Part shown: positions 55,324 to 64,000 of the stretch, piece by piece
Layout: each line of letters opens with the position of its first letter
How positions within the stretch are numbered: the first letter of the stretch is position 1
NCBI GenBank assembly: GCA_949358305.1
Contig: OX442321.1
Coordinates: forward strand, 5,235,605 to 5,299,604
From: Strigamia acuminata
Lineage: Eukaryota; Arthropoda; Chilopoda; Geophilomorpha; Linotaeniidae
Length of the DNA: 64,000 nt
Direction: 5' to 3'
Made by a program: the position numbers and the translations under genes
The notes under the pieces: generated by a model
What the model was told of the DNA's origin: nothing
Database searches by the model: none
The model's input: the letters and a program-made list of their open reading frames with translations, nothing else

Positions 55324-57110
55324 TAGAAGAGTTCAATTCCGTTGCCATGACAGCCACGTTTTATGACATCATTGTATGACATCATTCGATAATTATACGA
55401 TCATATTTTCCACATTTTTTAATTTAAATTCGACGATTTTTTGAGAAAGAAGAAAAAATGAAAAAAGAAAAAATCAAATTCACCATTTTAATGTTCTAGT
55501 CCGAGATTTGTTTGCAGTCATTTTGTTTTTTTTTTAATTTTATTCAAGTTTTGTTTTTTAAAATTTTTTTTAAAGGCACTCACTCATTTTATAGACAAAT
55601 TTCACCTCCATCAAAAAAAAATTGTGTAAATACTTCAGAATGATACATTTCAATTAAAATTTACGCAATTCAAGACCGTAATGTTTCGTGCAGACGTATT
55701 TTCTTTAGCTAACGCGCCCTTGGAAATAATGAAAGCCCGTACAAGGTCGTACATAACAATCTCGAATTTAAAGACGAAAAAAAAATAAAGGTTAGGCCTT
55801 TTTCATTCTTTTTTTTTTGCTAAAATAAAAACAAACGAATTCATTCGAGTTTATTGCATCTACTTGCAGGACTGTGCACGATATTAAACCGATTAAATTA
55901 GCCTCGTTACATACTTTTAGCGATTATGTAACGGGTTTTTAATGGCGCAGGCGCACAATGAGCCGCGCGAATCAAAACACAACTTAACCCTAAAACATAT
56001 CAAATTGCGAAATCAAACTAAAAACCGGTTTTTGTGGTTTCGCAAACCTAAAAATTGTGACAAAATTTGAACGTCCCGTGTCCGAAAATTACTTTTTCGT
56101 GTACAAAGATGTACAAATTGCTCAAACCGACAAAAACCGGTTCATTTTCTGGTTTTATCAGCGCCAAAATGACAAAATCCAACGTCACGCATCATATTTT
56201 GGTAATTTTTAGTGACAAAATCCAACGTCACACATTTGTAAATGTAAAATAAAATAAAAACACTTTGAAAAATATATATTTATATACTTTTTTTTTAACA
56301 TTTTGATTTTATTCGAATATCAGAATATTAAAAAGAATCGTCATTTTACACTTGCTTAAGGTACAACTTTGTGATGTCAATTTTTTTAAAATTTTATTAA
56401 TTATTATTTTTAGTACGTACACACAACGATTTAAGTGTGAGAAACCTGAAAAAGAAAAAACAAAAAAACCCCACATTTGACATATACAATTGGTGCGAAT
56501 AAATATCACCATACTGATTATTATTATTATTACAAATTAAAATGCTGTACACCCTAGAAAATCATTTAATCTACTGATTAATATTTGTTTCGGCTAGCAA
56601 ATTCGTCATGAAAACTGTACACAATCTATAACCTGTCTTTAACTTCTCTTTTTTTTTGTCTGTACATTTTATGACACATGGTTTGTCTTCTGCAAACGGT
56701 TAAAACTTATAAAAACTCTACTCTTTAATTAATTATCAATATCATATAGACTTCAATGCGCGGACTGTGCGCTGTGCGAAATATAATGTATTAAAATTGA
56801 AAAATATAAAATTGATTCAAGTCCATTTTAACATCGAATATAAAAACCGACTCGAGGCAATATCTCTCCGATTTCCGCATCAAATTACATAATATTTTCA
56901 ATTCATATTATCCAAAAAATAAAACAAAACATTTCCCATTAATTCCTCCTTTAAATACATAATAAAAACTCTAAAAATACCCACCGAGGGAGAAAGAAAA
57001 ACAAACAAAACCAAAACAAAAAAAATAAAAATAAAACAAACAAAACACAATTTTTCTTCTTTTATTTGCCTCGACAATGACGTGATGATGATTGACGTTT
57101 AATGTTTCCT
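55324..57110. other. 3' flanks of the membrane-protein gene and LIN54; no gene
   Basis: AT-rich. AATAAA for the plus gene lies at about 55787. The minus-strand 3' UTR of LIN54 probably extends well into this stretch. A short direct repeat (ACAAAATCCAACGTCAC) occurs near 56174 and 56216. No coding frame is supported. Confidence 0.5.
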
Positions 57111-60100
57111 TTACGAATTGCTCCGACTTCGGTCGGGACGATGTTTGGTGCGGTTCGCGCAATTAATAATAGCGATCAGACATCGACCGAATTCCTCCAA
57201 AACCTTCCTCTCGATCGTCACGTCGTCCAACTCCCCCCGTTCGCATTCCTCCGCCTGGGCGAGAAGACATTGACAAGTCAGTTGGATCACGTCGGGGGTA
57301 ACGAACAAAAACGGCAACCTAAAATTAAAAAAAAAAAACAATTAAAAAATCGTAATAACTCATCCAAAATCGCCATTTTCCACCTTTCCCCGTTGTTATT
57401 CGCCATTTTCGACGGGATATCCTGCACTTGCGACGACATTTTGTTCTTGGCGGCGGTTTGTTGCAGTACGCGCACTTCGGCCGCGTCCGCCAAATGCATC
57501 AATGTCTTCCGCTCGGCGCTCTCCTCGAAATTCTTGCACCCAACGCACTTGCACATACTCGAGCACATAATTTTTGCCTGCAAAAAAATCGATCCAATTA
57601 ACAATTAACAATTAAAACATTCGTTCGTTCGTTTACTTCGTAGCACTCGCAATAATTTTTCAAACAACCACTTCGTTTACAATTGCATCCTTTGTTATGT
57701 CGTCTCTCGTTTTCACCGTCTTTGCCTTTTCCGATTTTTGGATGAAACGCGAGCGGGTTTCGATCCAAACATGCTCGTATGGCCTTTTGTCTTTCTTCTT
57801 CGTGATCCAAGTTGTTATAACAATTGTTGCAATTACAGTTGTTGCAAAATTCGCCGTTTGCGAAACAATCGCAATACAATTTCAAGCACTGCGATTTCGT
57901 GCAGTTGCATGGCTTGCGAGGCCGCACACCGTTCGCTTCCAAGCCCGACCTGCGTAGAAAATAAAAAAATAAAAAATTTGTTAGATTTAAATTAAAATTA
58001 AAACTAAAACTCGCATCACGCACCCATTCAATTGATGTTTCGAGCTCTGAGATGATTGCAATTGCTCCACGTTTACAGATGATGTGGAAATTGAACTCAA
58101 ATTTGCCGTAGTCGCCTGAGCCGGCAAAATGGGTTGCGAAGTGCTAGCATTAGTCGTTGCAGTCACGGTGATCTGCTGCTGGCTACTGGTAGCACTCTGC
58201 GACCCGAGTTGTTGTTGCAGCTAAAAATAAACCCAGAAATCATCAAATATACTCAAAAATCATAAAAAAACAACAAAAAATTATTAAAAAACATGAAAAA
58301 CAACAAAAAAATCATGAAAAAACACAAAAAATCATCAAAAAACATGAAAAAACAGCAAAAAAAGCATCAAAATACATGAAAAACAACAAAAAATTATTAA
58401 AAAACATGAAAAAACAACAAAAAATTATTAAAAAACATGAAAAAACAACAAAAAATGATTAAAAAACATGAAAAAACAACAAAAAATTATTAAAAAACAT
58501 GAAAAAACAACAAAAAGTCATCAAAAAACATGAAAAATCAACAAAAAATCACCAAAAACCATGAAAAAACAAGCAAAACGTCAATCTCACCTGTGTCACA
58601 TACTGCGCAGGCACCATAACGATGTTACTGCCAGTAGATATGAGTGCAGTGCCCGGTGGTAACGCGCCAAGTGCGTTTGCGGGCAAAGTCACATTACTCG
58701 TGGGACGAATCTGAGACATCCCACCGACACTCGTAGCGGGAATGAGTATTCGTTGCTGACCGCTCCCTACTTTAGGCACCACCTACAAACAAACAAACAC
58801 AAATCCAAATCAACACCAAATCAACAACCAAACGACAGATAATTAATTCTTCTACTTTGGTTTGCTGCCCGCTCGCGTGCGGCAACGCGATTTTCATCGT
58901 CGTGGCGGTCGGTTGCGCCTGGATGGACACCGTTCCCGTTGCGGGGGCGATCGCTTTGGCCGCGGTGACGGGAACGACGGTCGCAGACTTGGTCACGGTG
59001 TTCCCACTGCTGGTCACCAACCGCACGTAGTGGAATTTACTGCCGGGCACTTGGACCGGCTGCAGATTCCCCCCCGAACTGATGGGCGTCGCACTCGCCA
59101 CCCCCGGTTGACCGATTAGTGTCGTTTTGCCGGGTTTCAGCGTCCCCTGGAAGAGGGAAATCGGATTAGGTCGAAGCGAGTGGGATGGGATTGGTTGATT
59201 GGGTCGTACGGGCATCGCTTGTCGGATGATGACTTTCGACGGCGACACTGTGAAGGCTTTGGCCGTCGTTGTCGAAGTCGTCGTGCCGGTGGTTAATACC
59301 GAGATCGTGTTCACCGTCCCGAAAGGCGAAGGGGCGATTTTCTGCGGCGATTTCATCATGTTCACTGGAATCATTATTTTAGTCGGTGTTCCTTTAGCGT
59401 TTGGAGTTATTGGAAGTTTACCCAACATAATTCCCTGCGAGAAAAAATGGAAAAATTAAAATAAATCGATAAATTGATGAAAAAATTAAAAATAAAGTCG
59501 AAAAATAAAATAAAATCGGGATATTTTTTTTAAAAAAGGTCGGAAAAATTGGATAAAATTATCAAAATTTCGTAAAATGATCAAAATTTCGTAAAATGAT
59601 CAAAAGATTTATAAAAATCGTAAAATAATCGAAAAATGAACGAAAAAATTGGAAAAAATTATCAAAATTTCGTAAAATGATCAAAAGATTTATAAAAATA
59701 GTAAAATAATCGAAAAATGAACGAAAAAAATCGTAAAAATTGGATAAAATTATCAAAATTTCGTAAAATGAACAAAAGATTTATAAAAATCGTAAAATTA
59801 TCAAAAAATGATCTTAAGATTTCTAAAAATCGTAAAATAATCTAAAAATGATTAAAAGATTTCTAAAAATCGTAAAATAATCTAAAAATGATCAAAAGAT
59901 TTCTAAAAGTCGTAAAATAATCTAAAAATGATTAAAAGATTTATAAAAATCGTAAAATAATCTAAAAATGATCAAAAGAATTATAAAAATCGTAAAATAA
60001 TCGAAAAATGAACGAAAAAGTCGTAAAACAACCGAAAAATGGACAAAAAAGTCGTAACATACTCAAAAGATTAAAAAAAAAATAAAAAAACGGACAAAAA

Positions 60101-60987
60101 AATCGCTAAAAAAACAAACCCCCAAAACCTCAAAACCACTTCTAAACCATCACCTGTTTCGGCGGAGTCCCCGGAATCGCCACAATCTGAGATTTATTCG
60201 GCGAGCCCAGCAACGCCGGATTGATCGTGATCACCTTCCCAGGACTCCCAACCACCATCCCCTGCTGCTGCATCTGCGCACTCGTCGCCACAATCCTCAT
60301 CTGCTGCCCTCCAATATTAATCGTATTCGACATTGTCGGCGTAACCGTCGACGGCACCGTCGTCAAGCACACCTGCTGCGTGCCCGGCTGATTCGGACTG
60401 CTCGTAATGATCACCTTCGTCACCACCCCACCGGGCACCGACGGGCGCTTCGCCACCAACTTCGCGTCCATGTTCGACGTGGTCGTGGCCGTCTGTGTCG
60501 TGCTCCCACTGCTAAACGTCAAGTTTGCGATCGACGTGGTCGGTACGAGGTAAACTGGACCCTGCATCTTGCTGATGTCAGCCAAGACGCTCTCGGGCAG
60601 GACGAGTTTGTCGCTGTTTAGCAAATTGTTCGGGATCTGCAGGATCTTTATGGGCACATTTTCCTTCGTACCGGCGGTGGAGGGCGACAGGACGGCCAGC
60701 GGCGGCTTGGCTTTGCTCGGTTCGTTCGTCTCCAGCACGCTCGTGGTCGTCACGACCGTCTCTTCGTTCACCATTTCCGTTTTCACGTCCACCGTGGCGC
60801 CCTCGATCGTCGTGGTCTCGTCGCAAGGGTTCGGCGCGGGTACAACGTCCGTTAGACGTTCGAGCGCCGCTTGAAAGTTCTCCAGAGCGTCTAGTTCTTG
60901 TTGGTTGCCGTTGGCCGACAGCGCCGCCACGGAAACGCCGATTTCGCTCGATTCGGCCAGAGGTTCCACGTTTGTCGTAGACATCAT
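57111..60987 (-). CDS. LIN54: LIN54, CXC-domain DNA-binding subunit of the MuvB/DREAM complex
   Basis: Seven coding exons, 60987-60154, 59434-58856, 58782-58591, 58220-58024, 57949-57637, 57577-57384 and 57318-57111, give 838 residues. The long N-terminal part is Ser/Thr/Val-rich and carries LIN54 blocks [18 protein letters not shown] and [12 protein letters not shown]. The tandem cysteine-rich CXC (tesmin) repeats start near residue 610: [20 protein letters not shown]…[27 protein letters not shown], then [20 protein letters not shown]…[12 protein letters not shown]. The C-terminus has the helical [10 protein letters not shown] and [17 protein letters not shown]54 binds the CHR element (TTYGAA) and places MuvB/DREAM on cell-cycle promoters in the nucleus. 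All CXC cysteines appear intact. Introns at 58250-58560 and 59470-60080 are simple repeats. Divergent from COPS4. Confidence 0.95.
58250..58560. repeat. Intronic tandem repeat in LIN54, about 26 bp
   Basis: Degenerate copies of AAAAACATGAAAAACAACAA plus AAAATTATT. Confidence 0.85.
59470..60080. repeat. Intronic tandem repeat in LIN54, about 38 bp
   Basis: Degenerate copies of ATCAAAAGATTTATAAAAAT plus CGTAAAATAATCGAAAAATG fill the first coding intron. Confidence 0.85.
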
Positions 60988-62277
60988 GGTAATTTTATAT
61001 TTAATCTGTTGGAAAATTAAAAGGAAAAAAAATTTAATTAGAAATTTTTTAAAAAAATACAAAAATAAAATTTTTCAAAATGGACGTCGGATTTTTTTTT
61101 TTTGGGGTTAATTTTACCTTGGGGGTTCGTCACACTCGTTACCCGAGTGTTGCACGTGATTGGTGTCCGAATTGTCACCTCACGTGCACATATTTATGGA
61201 AAAAAAACATTTTTCGAGGGTTTTCGCGAGAAAAATTGAAAAACGCGCCAAATAACGAGCGAAAACGGGGGAAAATTCAAAAAACGTCGCGCAATTTCAA
61301 CAATTTTCCAACAATTTCCCAACCCCTTCCACGAACACATCCACGAACAAACATCACGCGATCAAATCCACAAAAAAAAACAAAAAAAAACAAAAAAAAA
61401 ATATCAAAAAACCAAATAATCAAAATCGCAGCTCGATCCGACGACGCCATCCAACCAAACGGCGAGCAAAACCCATCCCAAACACCACCAAAGCCGAAAA
61501 ACCCCCAAAACAAAACCCCAAACAAAAACAAACCCCAAAAAAGACCTCGTCGATACCGAGCAACTTCCCAATGCATAAATTACGTTGCAAATGACGAAAC
61601 GAGCACGAACCGAGCGAGGGAAAACGGGCCGATCACAAAAACCATTCCATCGAGCACCAATTCCGCTCTCCCACGCTTCCCCTTCGATCGTGGTCGTGGC
61701 CCGCACCAACCCCGACCCAAACGAGACCAAACCGAGCGCGCGATCGCGTTATTTACCTATTTTAGTGTAAGGCATCTTGAGTTTGTTTAAAATACCGCGC
61801 CCACCATTACTATCCCATAATAGACAAGGAGTCCCTTTCCAATACGAGGGCAAAGGTCGGTGAACGCACTTGAACATCTAAATAAGGTATTCCGACGGCC
61901 GATCGAGTGCCGATGTTAAGTGGAAACTCGGTGCTTGTGCGATTTCTTCAATTTGTTATAATTGCGTTTGAGGGCGAATGGCCAACTCCATGCAGAACAG
62001 AATGCCATTTCATACGTTCCGCGGCTTCTTCATTTCTCGCCAATCATGGCGCGCGTGGGTCGTCAGTGCGGGCCTGTATCTTTGCGGAAAGGACGCGTCA
62101 CTCAAATTGCATTTTTTCGCCTAATAAATTCGTTTTGGTGTCTGCATTTCGGTGCCGTGTTTTTAATTTGGGTTTTTAAATTCTGCGTTTTTTGCTATTT
62201 TTTTTTCGGGAAAATTCCCTTTTGTTTGCGTTGTCTTAGAAACGTGGAATTTTATACCTTAAGCGGGCATTTATGCT
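60988..62277. other. Divergent intergenic/promoter region of LIN54 and COPS4
   Basis: About 1.3 kb between the two start codons. Open frames such as 61080-61790 are Asn/Lys/Pro-rich and lack conserved features, so they are taken as leader or promoter DNA. GC rises around 61430-61760 and 61900-62090, as expected near transcription starts. Confidence 0.5.
61153..61186. promoter_or_regulatory. Paired E-boxes with a CCAAT box, LIN54/COPS4 promoter
   Basis: CACGTG at 61153-61158 directly followed by ATTGGT (inverted CCAAT), and a second CACGTG at 61181-61186. The pair lies 166 bp before the LIN54 ATG. Confidence 0.45.
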
Positions 62278-63857
62278 ATGGCGACACACGTACGACAACA
62301 ACTTATTAATTTGTGTAATACCGGGGGATCGCATAAAGATCAGGCCGATAAGTTCGTGTTTATTTTCCATTTAAGGCGTGAGGGTACGGAAGAGTGATTT
62401 TGGTCGGTTTTTTTGTAGATATCGAGGCATTTTGGACGGGATTTTGAAGTATAAAGACGACGAAGTCATCGAAGGTCTCAAGACGTTCGTGGAAGGAAGT
62501 AATGAAGATTTTGGATTTATTTTTTTAGATTTTTTTGCTAAAATTTATTGATTTCGTTTCAGTCGTGAACGAAAATGTTAGTCTCGTGATTTCTCGACAA
62601 GTTTTAACCGATGTGAGCACTCATTTGACCAAATTGAACGACAACACGTCGAAAATTGTGTCGCATTTCACTTTGGATAAAGTTCAGCCTCGCGTTATAT
62701 CGTTCGAGGAACAGGTCAAATTAAAACTAAAATTAACACACTTTATTTGTCAATTTCTAAAAAACTTATAAATTATTTCAGGTCGCTAGTATTCGCCAGC
62801 ATCTCGCGGAGATTTACGAAAGAGAACAAAATTGGAGAGATGCGGCGAACGTTCTCGTCGGAATCCCGTTGGAAACCGGCCAAAAGTGAATTATTCAATG
62901 ACAAACTCGTCCAATTACGAATTATTAACGAAATTATTTGATTGCAGACATTATTCGGTCGATTATAAATTGGAAACGTATTTAAAAATCGCGCGATTGT
63001 ACTTAGAAGATGACGACCCCGTACAAGCGGAAGCTTACATCAACCGAGCGTCACTTTTGCAAGCAGAAACTACCAACGAGCAATTGCAAATTTATTATAA
63101 AGTAAATTTCTAAACGGTGGCGTGCCAGTTGGGATGATTTTCAGTGTTTGGCGGTTAAAATACTTTGAAAAATATTTAAAATGTTTGTTTTTTGTAGGTT
63201 TGCTATGCGCGGGTGTTGGATTATCGAAGGAAATTTATCGAAGCTGCGCAAAGATACAACGAATTGTCTTACCGAAGTATAATTCATGAAGATGAACGAA
63301 TGACGGCATTAAGAAACGCTTTAATTTGCACGATACTTGCATCAGCAGGTTGAAATATATAAAATATTATGAAATAGAAATTTAAAATTGTTTTTGATCA
63401 ATTTTTTTTTCTTTTTGATGTAGGTCAGCAAAGGTCTCGCATGTTAGCAACGTTATTTAAGGACGAAAGGTGTCAACAACTGCCAGCGTACGGCATACTT
63501 GAGAAAATGTAAATTTTTGGTGTGGTTGTTTGAAAATTTGAATTTTGGAAATTTGTTTTGAAATTTTTAGGTATTTGGATCGAATCATTCGTAAAAGTGA
63601 ATTACAAGAATTTGCCTCAATGCTCCAACCTCATCAAAAAGCTACAACTGCAGACGGTTCCAGTATTCTAGATCGTGCTGTCATCGAGCATAACTTACTA
63701 TCCGCTAGTAAATTATACAACAACATTACGTTTGAAGAACTGGGCGCTTTGCTCGAAATTCCACCTGCGAAAGCGGAAAAAATCGCTTCACAGATGATCA
63801 CCGAGAGTCGCATGAACGGTTACATCGATCAAATCGACTCCATAGTTCACTTCGAAT
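62278..63857 (+). CDS. COPS4: COP9 signalosome subunit 4 (3' end beyond window)
   Basis: Exons begin with 62278-62351 ([20 protein letters not shown]) and continue at about 62421, 62564, 62782, 62948, 63199, 63423 and 63571-63857. Blocks match CSN4 across its length: [86 protein letters not shown], then a PCI domain with [19 protein letters not shown] and [20 protein letters not shown]4 is a PCI scaffold subunit of the COP9 signalosome, which removes NEDD8 from cullins and so controls SCF-type ubiquitin ligases. The last visible exon ends …SIVHFE at a GTAAAT donor; the final exon(s) lie at or past 64000. Confidence 0.95.
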
Positions 63858-64000
63858 GTAAATTAAACTTAGATACCCTAAATTTTCTAATACAATGCGG
63901 GTGTTTTATTGACAAAATTTAAATTTCCCCCACAATTTTATTTTTTTTAGTCGTTTTGTTCAATTTGGACGTTTATTTTACTCGTTTAGGTCAATCTATA

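Noticed and set aside
61080-61790. 236-codon frame between LIN54 and COPS4
   Set aside because: Asn/Lys/Pro-rich, no conserved motif, lies in the divergent promoter region; not supported as a gene.
1-64000. tRNA, rRNA and CRISPR features
   Set aside because: None recognised on reading. The direct repeats seen lack unique spacers, and the context is eukaryotic.

Overview
The window is nuclear DNA of an invertebrate animal. It has spliceosomal GT-AG introns, AT-rich non-coding DNA, an innexin (the gap-junction family of invertebrates) and tracts built on TTAGG, the usual arthropod telomere word. An arthropod is the best guess, but the species cannot be named from the sequence. Coding exons were assembled by hand from reading frame, splice signals and family conservation, so exon edges are predictions.

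Layout. 1-13.3 kb: the 3' end of an unidentified gene (+), a one-RRM glycine/RGG-rich RNA-binding protein (+), an intronless disordered protein (-), a stretch of small inverted-repeat elements and minisatellites, an innexin (+) and, convergent with it, the mitochondrial phosphatase PPM1K (-). 13.7-20.7 kb and 35.1-47.3 kb: a local cluster of nucleolin-like genes with acidic tracts, Lys/Thr/Pro repeats and one or two RRMs. Seven copies have continuous spliced frames, one is 5'-truncated and one is a tail-only fragment. The copies lie in both orientations inside duplicated units and most share a promoter module. 20.7-35.06 kb: a repeat block splitting the cluster. It holds dispersed repeats, a 1.9 kb long-inverted-repeat element filled with 17 bp palindromic minisatellites, a 21 bp minisatellite, a roughly 0.53/1.06 kb satellite with embedded splice-like signals, and TTAGG-like arrays. 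48.7-64 kb: single-copy genes: eIF4E (-), a small single-pass membrane protein of unknown function (+), LIN54 of the DREAM/MuvB complex (-) and, divergent from it, COP9 signalosome subunit 4 (+, running off the window).

The conserved genes are housekeeping functions with no evident shared pathway. The distinctive content is the nucleolin-like expansion: its promoter module (ETS-like site plus E-box), a helix repeated before each RRM, duplicated C-terminal exons separated by candidate introns of only 28-33 nt, and the rearranged repeat-rich DNA that divides it. Most open frames inside minisatellites are by-products of the repeats and are not annotated as genes.
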